From positions 1-64,000 of the forward strand of contig JBNLCM010000004.1 in assembly GCA_050303815.1 (NCBI GenBank): a DNA stretch of 64,000 nucleotides, in the 5' to 3' direction. This DNA comes from Cognatazoarcus sp050303815. GTDB taxonomy: Bacteria; Pseudomonadota; Gammaproteobacteria; Burkholderiales; Rhodocyclaceae. The position numbers were made by a program, and so were the translations under genes. The notes beneath the pieces were generated by a model that worked only from the letters and a program-made list of their open reading frames with translations, was not told the DNA's origin and ran no database searches. Numbering within the stretch: position 1 is the first letter of the stretch; each line of letters begins with the position of its first letter. Shown piece after piece: positions 21,712 to 29,508 of this stretch.

Positions 21712-21733
21712 TTACTGACTGACTGGTCAGTAA
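21712..21733. promoter_or_regulatory. Palindromic operator, probable TetR-regulator site
   Basis: TTACTGAC at 21712-21719 and GTCAGTAA at 21726-21733 form a perfect 8-base inverted repeat with a 6-base spacer (TGACTG). It lies between the -10 box and the start codon of the TetR-family gene, the position expected for autorepression. TGAC/GTCA arms are common in operators of this family. Confidence 0.75.
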
Positions 21734-21760
21734 GTATAGCGTGGCGAATCCCTCTGGCAA
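21733..21760 (-). promoter_or_regulatory. Sigma-70 promoter of the efflux operon
   Basis: On the minus strand, TTGCCA (21755-21760) and TATACT (21733-21738) are separated by 16 bases; each hexamer matches five of six consensus positions. The palindromic operator abuts the -10 box, so bound repressor would block open-complex formation. Confidence 0.7.
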
Positions 21761-21809
21761 GCCCTCGCGCCCGCCCTGCGCCCCCCTCAGCACGGCGGCC
21801 AGTTAAAGC

Positions 21810-21837
21810 TTGTCCTGCCGCCACCCGTAGTTACACA
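21810..21837 (+). promoter_or_regulatory. Weak candidate promoter of the hybrid kinase gene
   Basis: TTGTCC (21810-21815), 16-base spacer, TACACA (21832-21837), about 33 bases before the ATG. Hexamers are only moderately matched, so this is tentative. Confidence 0.3.
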
Positions 21838-21870
21838 GATGCGGCCGAGCGAGCCGCGCCTGGAGTTCGA

Positions 21871-24800
21871 ATGCCCCTGTTCCGCCACGTCCTTGTCCTG
21901 ATGACCTGCCTGCTGGCCGCCACGGGCAGCCTCACCGCTGCAGCGGCTGCCTCGCCTCGGGTCCTGATCGTCAACTCGTACCACGACGGCTACAAAGGTT
22001 CTGATGACCTGGTCGCGGGGTTCAAGACGGCACTCAAGGCCGCGGTTCCGACCGCGGATGTCCGTATCGAGTACCTCGACGGAAAGAACTTCTCGGGCGC
22101 AGCGCATGACGACCGGGTCATGGCGACCTTGCGCTACAAGTTCGCCAATGCCCGATTCGACCTGATCGTCACGACCGACGACTACGCCTTCAACGTGGTC
22201 GAGCGCGACAAGGCGGCCCTGTTCGGCACCACGCCACTCGTCTTCGTGGGCACCAACAACTTCGACCCCGCCCGACTTGCCACCCACCCCGAGTTCATCG
22301 GCGTCGACGAGCGTCCGAGTTTCAGCGACACCATCAACCTGATCCTGCGCCTGCACCCCGAAGCGCGCCGGATCGTCGCGATCCGCGACGCGGGCACGAC
22401 CGGGCAGCTGAATCATGACCTGTTCCGCGACGCCGCCCGCCAATACGCCAATCGGGTCAGTTTCGAAGACATGGCCGGCGATCCGATCGAGGTGCTTCTC
22501 GAGCGTGTCGCGGCCTTGCCGCCGGACGCGGTTGGCGTCTATTTCGCGTCCTTTGTTCCTACCCGGAATGGTCAGCCCATCTCGAGCGTCGACGCCCTGC
22601 GCAGGATCTCCAAGGTCAGCCCGGTCCCGCTCTACGGCGGCTGGGAGTTCTCGCTCGGTCACGGCATTGTCGGCGGACGCCTTATCGACCTTCTGGAACA
22701 TGGGCGGCTCGCCGGCGAACTCGCTGCCGGTATCCTGCTCGGCACCTTACCCTCAAGCACCACGCCGCAGGTCTCGGCCAGCCCGAACCGCCACATGTTC
22801 GACTACCGCCAGCTCGAACGATTCGGAATCGATCCCGCGGCGCTCCCCGACGGCAGCGTCATCAGAGACCATCCGCCCGGCTTCGTCGAGCGCCACCACG
22901 TCGCCCTGCTGCTCCTGCTGTCCGGCGTTCTGTTTGCGCTGGCGCTGTTCGCCTCCCAGCGGGCCATCGCGCACCACCGGGCACTCGAACGATCGCGTCG
23001 CAAGTTCGCGACGATCTATCGCAACTCCCCCGACCTGATCGTCATGTCTGACCGGGAGACCGGCCGCTTCCTCGAGATCAACGACGCCTTCACACGGGTC
23101 ATGGGCTTCACGGCAGAGGAAACGATCGGCCGCACCTCCGCCGAGCTCGGCACCTGGGGACGTCCCGATGGACGTGACGCCATGCTGGCAGCGCTGGAAG
23201 ACGGGCGGCGGCTGGAGAGCCACGAAACCTATTTCAGACGCAAGAACGGGGAAGTCTTCCCGGCGCTGGTGTCACTCGAGATCCAGCGACTGGACGGCCG
23301 CGACGTGTTGATCCTGACCGCGCGCGACATCGGCGAATTCAAGCGCATGCAGGCCGCCTTCGACCGATTCTTCGAACTCCCCACGCAGATCCACGCCATA
23401 ACGGCGCTGGACGGCACCTTGCTCAAGACCAACCAGGGATGGGCCCAGGTATTCGGCCCGGTCCCCGACGATGCGGCGAACCGTTCGCTCTTCGACTATG
23501 TGGTCACACGCGAGCGGGAGCGGATGCGCGCGGCCTGGCGACGCCACGCCGACAACGACCCCGGCGGCTTCCAGTTCGAGACACCCTGTCTGGCGGCGGA
23601 CGGTCGCGAACGCATCGTCTCATGGTCGGCCTTCGCCTCCGGGGAGGATGGCCGGGTCTATGCCTCGGCCCTCGACGTCACCGAACAGCGCCGGATCGAG
23701 CGCGAGCTCGCCAGCCACCGCGAGCACCTCGAGGCGGAGGTGGCCCAGCGGACGGAGGAGCTGACGCTGGCCAAGGACATGGCCGAGGCGGCCAATCGCG
23801 CCAAGAGCACCTTCCTGGCCAACATGTCCCACGAGCTCCGAACACCGCTGAACGGGATCATCGGGATGACGATCCTGGCCACGCGTCGCGCGAACGATCC
23901 GTCCCTGCGTGATGCGCTCAACAAGATCGACCGGGCCTCGAAGCATCTGCTCGAGGTCATCAACGACATCCTCGACATCTCCAAGATCGAAGCCAATCAG
24001 CTTCAACTTGAAGCCCGCCCCTTCACCCTGACCCAGGTGACCGAGCCGGTCGAGGCCCTGCTGGGACATCGGGCAGAGGAAAAGCACCTGGCCTTGAACA
24101 TCGCGCTGAACGACGGCCTGAGCGAAACGGAGCTGCTCGGCGACGCCCTGCGCGTCAAGCAGATCCTGCTGAACCTGGTGGGCAATGCCATCAAGTTTAC
24201 GGAACGGGGCCACGTGTCGGTGGCCGCCTCCCGTGTCGATTCAAGCGCGTCGACGGTGACCGTGCGATTCGTGGTGGCGGACAGTGGCATCGGCATCCGG
24301 CCGGAAGACCGGCCGCGGCTCTTCAACCCGTTCGAACAGGCCGACAGTTCAACCACCCGCGAGTACGGAGGCACCGGACTCGGCCTGGCCATCTGCAAGC
24401 GGCTGGTCGAGATGATGTCGGGAGAGATCGGGGTCGAGAGCGCGCCCGGCGAGGGCAGCACATTCTGGTTCACGCTGTCCCTCGGCCGCCAGGTGGCGGC
24501 TACGCCGCCGCCGGACGATGCGGCCCCCAGTGCCGAGGATGCCTTGATCGAGCGATACGGCGGCGCCCGCATCCTGCTCGCCGAGGACGAACCCATCAGC
24601 CGGGAAGTCGCGGAGGGGCTCCTCCAGGAAGTTCACATGACCATCGACGTCGCGATGGACGGTCAGGAGGCGGTGGAACTGGCCCGTTCGCGTCGCTACG
24701 ACCTCATCCTGATGGACATGCAGATGCCCCGCCTCACCGGGGCAGACGCGGCAAGGCACATACGCGCCGCGTCTCGCAACCTGGACACGCCGATCATCGC

Positions 24801-25014
24801 GATGACGGCCAATGCCTTCGAGGAGGACCGGCGCGCCTGCCTCGATGCCGGCATGAACGCCCACCTGGCCAAACCCGTTGAGCCGGACACCCTGTTCGCG
24901 GCCTTGCTGCACTGGCTGCCGCCCGGCACGTCCGGACACGCCAGGGACAGCGGGGCGAACCGCCGGGCGACGCCGGGCACCCCCTACCAGACGTTGCCTG
25001 CCCCCGGCGAGTAG
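21871..25014 (+). CDS. Hybrid sensor histidine kinase with periplasmic ABC-type substrate-binding sensor
   Basis: A 1047-residue membrane kinase. A signal peptide (about 1-27) leads to a periplasmic domain (~28-320) resembling ABC-transporter substrate-binding sensors (opening VLIVNSYHDGYKGSDD). A membrane helix at ~345-367 follows, then two PAS domains (~380-490 and ~500-610) and a coiled linker. The DHp helix has phospho-acceptor His654 (ANMSHELRTPLNG). The HATPase domain has the N-box GNAIKF and G-boxes ADSGIGI and GGTGLGLAIC, and a C-terminal receiver has Asp949 in LILMDMQMP and the switch Lys in LAKPVE. A phosphorelay through a separate Hpt protein is expected, but no partner is adjacent, so it is an orphan here. 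The ligand is unknown. Its last 31 bases overlap the converging next gene. Confidence 0.93.
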   Translation: MPLFRHVLVLMTCLLAATGSLTAAAAASPRVLIVNSYHDGYKGSDDLVAGFKTALKAAVPTADVRIEYLDGKNFSGAAHDDRVMATLRYKFANARFDLIVTTDDYAFNVVERDKAALFGTTPLVFVGTNNFDPARLATHPEFIGVDERPSFSDTINLILRLHPEARRIVAIRDAGTTGQLNHDLFRDAARQYANRVSFEDMAGDPIEVLLERVAALPPDAVGVYFASFVPTRNGQPISSVDALRRISKVSPVPLYGGWEFSLGHGIVGGRLIDLLEHGRLAGELAAGILLGTLPSSTTPQVSASPNRHMFDYRQLERFGIDPAALPDGSVIRDHPPGFVERHHVALLLLLSGVLFALALFASQRAIAHHRALERSRRKFATIYRNSPDLIVMSDRETGRFLEINDAFTRVMGFTAEETIGRTSAELGTWGRPDGRDAMLAALEDGRRLESHETYFRRKNGEVFPALVSLEIQRLDGRDVLILTARDIGEFKRMQAAFDRFFELPTQIHAITALDGTLLKTNQGWAQVFGPVPDDAANRSLFDYVVTRERERMRAAWRRHADNDPGGFQFETPCLAADGRERIVSWSAFASGEDGRVYASALDVTEQRRIERELASHREHLEAEVAQRTEELTLAKDMAEAANRAKSTFLANMSHELRTPLNGIIGMTILATRRANDPSLRDALNKIDRASKHLLEVINDILDISKIEANQLQLEARPFTLTQVTEPVEALLGHRAEEKHLALNIALNDGLSETELLGDALRVKQILLNLVGNAIKFTERGHVSVAASRVDSSASTVTVRFVVADSGIGIRPEDRPRLFNPFEQADSSTTREYGGTGLGLAICKRLVEMMSGEIGVESAPGEGSTFWFTLSLGRQVAATPPPDDAAPSAEDALIERYGGARILLAEDEPISREVAEGLLQEVHMTIDVAMDGQEAVELARSRRYDLILMDMQMPRLTGADAARHIRAASRNLDTPIIAMTANAFEEDRRACLDAGMNAHLAKPVEPDTLFAALLHWLPPGTSGHARDSGANRRATPGTPYQTLPAPGE

Positions 25015-25523
25015 GAGGCCGCGACCACGTTGGTCGCGTTGAGCGTGACGCATTGCAGGACACTCGAGAAATCGGCCACGGGCGCCGTCACCCGGTAGAT
25101 GCTCGACGAGACCGCGACCGTCGTCGCGCTCAGGGAGCACGAGAGCACACCGCTCAACTCGATCGCCCCCGTTCCGGTGAGCGTGAGCCGGGCACTCTGG
25201 CTTCCCGCCAGCACCTCGGCCGTCGTACTGCCCTGCAGTTGCAGCGCGCCGCCCGCATTCAGGTAGAGATTTCCCGGCACGGCGACGCTCAGGTTGCCCC
25301 CGGCATCCAGTGCGATCACTTCGCGCAGCATCTCGACCTGCGCCTCCAGTGCCGCGATGCGCTTGTGCAGTGCCTGCAGGACCTCCTCGGTGGAGGGCCG
25401 CTGCTTTCCGGCCTGAATCGTTGTTCCTGGCGACGCGCGGGACACTGGTTGACCGAGGTTCGCCTCGCCCGCCAGTTGCCCCAGCACCGACCGCGGACTG
25501 GAAAAGCGCGTATTGCGTGCCAT
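24984..25523 (-). CDS. Unrecognised protein: coiled coil plus beta-repeat (spike-like) region
   Basis: A 179-residue protein I cannot assign to a family. It has no signal peptide or membrane segment. Residues ~1-45 are polar and basic. Residues ~46-75 form a clear heptad-type coiled coil (VLQALHKRIAALEAQVEML), the kind that trimerises. The rest (~78-179) is Gly/Ser/Thr/Ala-rich with alternating hydrophobics and repeated short strands (GNLSVAVPGNLYLNAGGALQL), ending SPGAGNVW. This layout resembles trimeric fibre or needle proteins such as the beta-helix tails of VgrG/gpV, but no injection-system genes are nearby. The ATG at 25523 is in frame with the coiled coil. It overlaps the 3' end of the sensor kinase (31 bases) and is 204 bases downstream of the GGDEF-EAL gene on the same strand. 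Confidence 0.6.
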   Translation of the reverse strand: MARNTRFSSPRSVLGQLAGEANLGQPVSRASPGTTIQAGKQRPSTEEVLQALHKRIAALEAQVEMLREVIALDAGGNLSVAVPGNLYLNAGGALQLQGSTTAEVLAGSQSARLTLTGTGAIELSGVLSCSLSATTVAVSSSIYRVTAPVADFSSVLQCVTLNATNVVAASYSPGAGNVW

Positions 25524-25727
25524 CGCCCTGCCCCCCGACCACTCGACGCTGTCGATGATAGCCTTCGCGATGAACTGTGCACGCCGCACCGGGCGGTCGC
25601 GTATCGAATCGTCAAGAACTGGCGCGATGGACGCCCGCCTGCCCGTGCCCCCGCCGAAGGCCACAAGGACGGCCGGCATGCGGCCCCGCCTCGGACCGCG
25701 CCGGCAAGGCACAGGCAGACGCCGGGG

Positions 25728-27380
25728 CTAGCGCTTGCCGAAGAAGCGGACGAAATCCTCGGCGCCAACCGCCCTGCCCAGCAGGAAGCCCTGGAATTCA
25801 TTGCAGCCTTCATCGCGCAGGAATCCGGCCTGCCCCTCGGTCTCGACCCCCTCGGCCACCACGGTCAGGCCCAGGGTCTGCGCCACGCGCACGATCGCGC
25901 GAATCAGGGTGTCGTTGTCCTGGTCCTGACCAATCATGGCCACGAAGCTTCTATCGATATTGAGCTTGGAGACCGGCAGGGACTGGAGGTTGGACAGGGG
26001 CGAGAATCCGGTGCCGAAGCCGTCGATCGAGAGGCGGATGCCGAGATCGCTCAGGGCTTCCAGCGCAGACACCACGTAGGCGACGTCGAGCAGGACCGAT
26101 TCGCGGAACTCGAACTCGAGATGAGCCGCCTGCATACCCGTCTCGTGCAGGATCGCCGCAACGCTCTCGACGAAGTCCGCGCGCTCGAGCTGGCGCGCCG
26201 AGATGTTGATCGAGAGTACCGGGGGGGCGACCCCCTTTTCGCGCCAGCCGCAGTAGGTCGTGAAGGCCTCGCGCATGACCCACTCACCGAGGGCATGGAT
26301 GAGCCCCACATCTTCGGCGAGGGGCACGAAGCGCTCCGGCCCGACCACGCCGAGTTCCGGATCCTGCCAGCGAACCAGGGCCTCGGCCGCCACCATCCGC
26401 TCACCGCCGCTGTCAAACAGCGGCTGGAAGACGAGCCCGAGTGACTGGTTGGCGATCGCGACGCGAAGACGGCGCTCGAGGATCATGCGCTCGTTCGCGT
26501 AGGCGGTCATCTCGGCCGAATAGAAGCTGTAGGCATGCCGGCCCCGGCTCTTGGCCTGCAACATCGCCGAGTCGGCTGCCGTCGTCAGCGACTCCATGTC
26601 GTGGCCATCCATGGGATAGAGGCTGATGCCGATACACACCGACGGATAGACCTCGGCGCCGCTCACGCGAACCGGGCGCTCCAGCGCCTTGAGCAGGTGA
26701 TTGGCAGTGACGCTGGCACTGCGCGGGCCATCGATGCCCTCAATGAGCACGAGGAACTCGTGCTCGCCAACCCGCGCCAGCGTATCGGTCTCCCGCAACT
26801 CGGCCTGCAGGATCGCGGCCAGCGCCTTGGTGAACTCGTCGCGACACTCGGCCTCGGTATGGGCCACGACCTCAATCATCAACATGCCCAGTTGCTTCAT
26901 CTCGCGCAGCGCACGTCGGGCAACCTGCTCGAACCGGTCGCGGAACAGCGTTCGATTGGGCAGACGGGTCAATGGGTCGAAATAGGCCAGATCACGAAGC
27001 TGCGCCTGCTCGGCCATGATCTGACCGATGTCGGTCAGCACGCCAACGTAGTGCTTCACCTCCCCGGAGGGCGCCCGCACCGCGCTGATCGAAAGCCACT
27101 CCGGGTAGACCTCGCCGTTCTTGCGCCGATTCCAGATCTCCCCCTGCCAGCGCCCAGTCTCGCCGATCGCCTGCCACATCCCTTCGTAGAAGTCGGGGCC
27201 GTGGCGGCCCGACTGGAGCATCGACAGCTTCTGGCCCTTGACCTCGTGGGCCGCATAGCCGGTGAGCCGGCAGAAGGCATCATTGACGGCAAGCACCCTG
27301 GCCTCGGTATCGGTGATGCAGATTCCTTCGGCGGCGCTGCTGAAGACGATATGAGCCAGTTCCAGGTCGGTGGTGGCCAC
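25728..27380 (-). CDS. PAS-GGDEF-EAL protein with both catalytic motifs degenerate
   Basis: A 550-residue cytosolic protein. PAS domain at ~5-120, GGDEF-like domain at ~130-290 and EAL domain at ~300-545. The diguanylate cyclase signature is GEHEF (205-209) instead of GGDEF, predicting no cyclase activity. In the EAL domain EAL itself (333-335), Asn392, Glu424, Asp453, Glu510 and Gln530 are present. However, the second Asp of DDFGTG is Gly454 (IDGFGTG), and the catalytic Lys of the LKID motif is Asn474 (LNID). Loss of both predicts little or no c-di-GMP phosphodiesterase activity, so a binding or signalling role is likelier. The GTG start has GGGGGA about 8 bases upstream. The neighbouring sensor kinase and PilZ proteins suggest regulatory use. 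Confidence 0.9.
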   Translation of the reverse strand: MATTDLELAHIVFSSAAEGICITDTEARVLAVNDAFCRLTGYAAHEVKGQKLSMLQSGRHGPDFYEGMWQAIGETGRWQGEIWNRRKNGEVYPEWLSISAVRAPSGEVKHYVGVLTDIGQIMAEQAQLRDLAYFDPLTRLPNRTLFRDRFEQVARRALREMKQLGMLMIEVVAHTEAECRDEFTKALAAILQAELRETDTLARVGEHEFLVLIEGIDGPRSASVTANHLLKALERPVRVSGAEVYPSVCIGISLYPMDGHDMESLTTAADSAMLQAKSRGRHAYSFYSAEMTAYANERMILERRLRVAIANQSLGLVFQPLFDSGGERMVAAEALVRWQDPELGVVGPERFVPLAEDVGLIHALGEWVMREAFTTYCGWREKGVAPPVLSINISARQLERADFVESVAAILHETGMQAAHLEFEFRESVLLDVAYVVSALEALSDLGIRLSIDGFGTGFSPLSNLQSLPVSKLNIDRSFVAMIGQDQDNDTLIRAIVRVAQTLGLTVVAEGVETEGQAGFLRDEGCNEFQGFLLGRAVGAEDFVRFFGKR

Positions 27381-27459
27381 GCGCGTAATCCCCCAATGCG
27401 AAGGCTCCCATTATGCCCATGCTCTGGCGCCGACCGTAGCTTCAGCGACACATGTCTTG

Positions 27460-27485
27460 ATCGGCGCCAAGGCTTTGGCGCCGAT
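27460..27485. terminator. Perfect 11-bp hairpin after the lipoprotein gene
   Basis: ATCGGCGCCAA (27460-27470) pairs perfectly with TTGGCGCCGAT (27475-27485) around a GGCT loop, 4 bases beyond the lipoprotein stop and upstream of the GGDEF-EAL gene. There is no T-run on either side, so it may be a weak terminator, an mRNA end stabiliser or a protein site. Another GGCGCC lies at 27426-27431. Confidence 0.5.
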
Positions 27486-27489
27486 CCGC

Positions 27490-27963
27490 TCAGCCGGGCG
27501 GGACGCCGGGTGCGCCATGGCTCGCCGCGCGCACCGGCGCCCGCTGGAGCAGCTGACCTGCCAGCTGAAACCGGGCCTCGCCAAGGGCGACACTGCCATC
27601 GCCGACGAGCGAGAGTGGCCCAACCACCAGCTCGTCAACGGGGAGCTGGGCGAACAGCTCGAGTTCCGGGAACGTCAGTGCCTTCAGCGTGCCTCTGTCT
27701 CGCAACCAGACGAGTTCGCGCTGCCGGTCGATCAGCAGGTCGTCCATCGCGACCGGCCCGTCGGTCCTGTGGCGCGCCATCAGCGAGACACCCTTGCGCA
27801 CCCACAAGGCCTGGACCTGGCGTCCGCCGTCTATCGGGAGCACGACGACGTCTCGCGCCTTCCACACCAGCGGCTCCGGCACGCTGCCCGAGCAGGCGGC
27901 CAGCAGCGAGGCGACAGAAAGCGCGGCAAGCAGGCGCGCGAGAGATTGGGCTGGGCGAAACAT
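27490..27963 (-). CDS. Small lipoprotein of unknown function
   Basis: A 157-residue exported protein. The signal peptide ends in lipobox LLAAC (Cys at about 24), so it should be membrane-anchored. The mature part is beta-rich (WKARDVVVLPIDGGRQVQALWV and similar strands) with no motif I recognise. The ATG has AGGAGA 6 bases upstream. It is divergent from the MocR-type regulator at 28101, across a 137-base region with a perfect inverted repeat, so that regulator may control it. Function unknown. Confidence 0.7.
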   Translation of the reverse strand: MFRPAQSLARLLAALSVASLLAACSGSVPEPLVWKARDVVVLPIDGGRQVQALWVRKGVSLMARHRTDGPVAMDDLLIDRQRELVWLRDRGTLKALTFPELELFAQLPVDELVVGPLSLVGDGSVALGEARFQLAGQLLQRAPVRAASHGAPGVPPG

Positions 27964-27977
27964 GGCGATCTCCTTGA

Positions 27978-28005
27978 TGACAGAGTACCAATACAATATC
28001 TGTCA
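27978..28005. promoter_or_regulatory. Inverted repeat between lipoprotein and MocR-type gene
   Basis: TGACAGA (27978-27984) and TCTGTCA (27999-28005) form a perfect 7-base inverted repeat around 14 AT-rich bases, 15 bases upstream of the lipoprotein start codon and ~95 bases before the regulator gene. On the minus strand it includes TTGACA, a perfect -35-like hexamer. It is a good candidate binding site for the adjacent regulator. Confidence 0.5.
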
Positions 28006-28100
28006 ATTTTGAAGACGGTCATATACACTTGAACAATCAATACGGGGACTGTACTGGCCAGCCGACCGGGCCAGTTCCACACCAGGCAACAGGACACATC

Positions 28101-29501
28101 ATGCAGATCCAGGTCGACAGTACACGCCCGCAACCCCTTGTGGAGCAGATCGTTTCCGCCATCCGCGGCCAGGTGGACGACCGGATACTCCGGCCGGGCA
28201 TGCGCCTGCCGCCGATCCGTCGCCTGGCGGAGGATCAGGGCGTCAGCCGTTTTACCGTCGTCGAGGCCTACGATCGCCTGGTCGCGCAAGGCTACCTGGA
28301 CTCGCGCCGCGGTTCCGGTTTCTATGTCGCGGCCCGCAAGCTGCCCGAACCCGAACAGGAAGATCCGGATCGCGTGGAGCGCGCCATCGATGCCGCCTGG
28401 CTGATGCGGGAACTTGGCAACGACGATGGCAATACGGTCCAGGCCGCCTCGGGGAGCCTGCCCGCGAGCTGGATGGAAGAGGACGAAGTCAGGCGCAATC
28501 TGCGGCAGCTCACCCGCAGCCCGGACACCCGGGCGACCAGCTACGGAACGCCGCAGGGGTTCGCCCCCCTGCGCGAGCAACTCCAGATCCGGCTGGCGGA
28601 GGCCGGCATTCGGGCCCAGCCTTCGCAGATCCTGCTGACCTACGGCGCCACCCAGGCGCTGGATCTGGTCGCCCGCTATTTCCTCAAGGCCGGGGACGCC
28701 GTGCTGGTGGACGATCCGGGCTACTGGAATGTCTTCGCGAGCTTCCGCCTACAGGGTTTTCGCCTGCTCGGCGTGCCCCGCAACGAGGACGGCCCCGATC
28801 TGCCTGCGCTCGAGGCCTTGCTGGCCCATGAACAGCCCAGGCTCTTCTTCACCCAGTCACTACTTCACAACCCCACCTCGAGCTGCATGAGCCCGGCCAT
28901 TGCGTTTCGCCTGCTGCAGCTGGCCGAAGCCCACGACTTCATGATCGTGGACGACGACATCTACGGTGACATGTTTGCCGGCAACGGGACGCGGCTCGCC
29001 TCGCTGGATCAGTTGCAGCGGGTCATCCACGTGGGCAGCTTCTCGAAGACGATCTCGGGCAACCTGAGGGTCGGCTTCCTGGCCGCGCGCCCCGACCTGG
29101 CCCGCGCCCTGACCGACGTGAAGATCACCACCACGCTGTCGAGCCCGGAACTGGCCGAGCGCATGGTGCACCTGATGCTGACAGAAGGGCACTACCACAA
29201 GTACATCGATCGCCTGCAGACCCGGTTGCTGCGGGCCACCGAACGCACCTGCCGGATGCTCGAGCGGATTGGGCTCGCAGCCGACTTCGAACCGCGCGGT
29301 GGGCAGTTTGTCTGGATGGCCGTGCCTGGCGTTGCCGACACCACGCCGATGGCTCGACAGGCCGTCGAGGAGGGCATCATCCTGGCGCCGGGCTCGGTGT
29401 TCCGGAGCAATGCCCAGCCCTCGAACTATCTGCGCTTCAACGTCGCCACCTCCGAACATCCGCGCCTCGAGCGCTTCCTGGCACAGCAGCTCGGCCACTG
29501 A
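28101..29501 (+). CDS. MocR-type transcription regulator (GntR HTH fused to aminotransferase fold)
   Basis: A 466-residue PLP-dependent regulator. Residues ~1-75 form a GntR winged helix (PLVEQIVSAIRGQVDDRIL, then GVSRFTVVEAYDRLVAQGYL). Residues ~100-465 form a fold-type I aminotransferase domain with PLP contacts (YGATQALDL, DDPGYWN) and the Schiff-base Lys in GSFSKTISGN. MocR proteins use the aminotransferase fold as a sensor of PLP or amino-compound ligands, usually without transaminase activity. The ATG matches the family N-terminus. It is divergent from the lipoprotein gene. The target and ligand are unknown; no PLP-synthesis gene is adjacent. Confidence 0.93.
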   Translation: MQIQVDSTRPQPLVEQIVSAIRGQVDDRILRPGMRLPPIRRLAEDQGVSRFTVVEAYDRLVAQGYLDSRRGSGFYVAARKLPEPEQEDPDRVERAIDAAWLMRELGNDDGNTVQAASGSLPASWMEEDEVRRNLRQLTRSPDTRATSYGTPQGFAPLREQLQIRLAEAGIRAQPSQILLTYGATQALDLVARYFLKAGDAVLVDDPGYWNVFASFRLQGFRLLGVPRNEDGPDLPALEALLAHEQPRLFFTQSLLHNPTSSCMSPAIAFRLLQLAEAHDFMIVDDDIYGDMFAGNGTRLASLDQLQRVIHVGSFSKTISGNLRVGFLAARPDLARALTDVKITTTLSSPELAERMVHLMLTEGHYHKYIDRLQTRLLRATERTCRMLERIGLAADFEPRGGQFVWMAVPGVADTTPMARQAVEEGIILAPGSVFRSNAQPSNYLRFNVATSEHPRLERFLAQQLGH

Positions 29502-29508
29502 GGCGCGT

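Noticed and set aside
24984..25523. A prophage or type VI remnant around the spike-like protein
   Set aside because: No capsid, tail, baseplate, sheath, integrase or toxin gene lies within 20 kb, and composition matches the surroundings.
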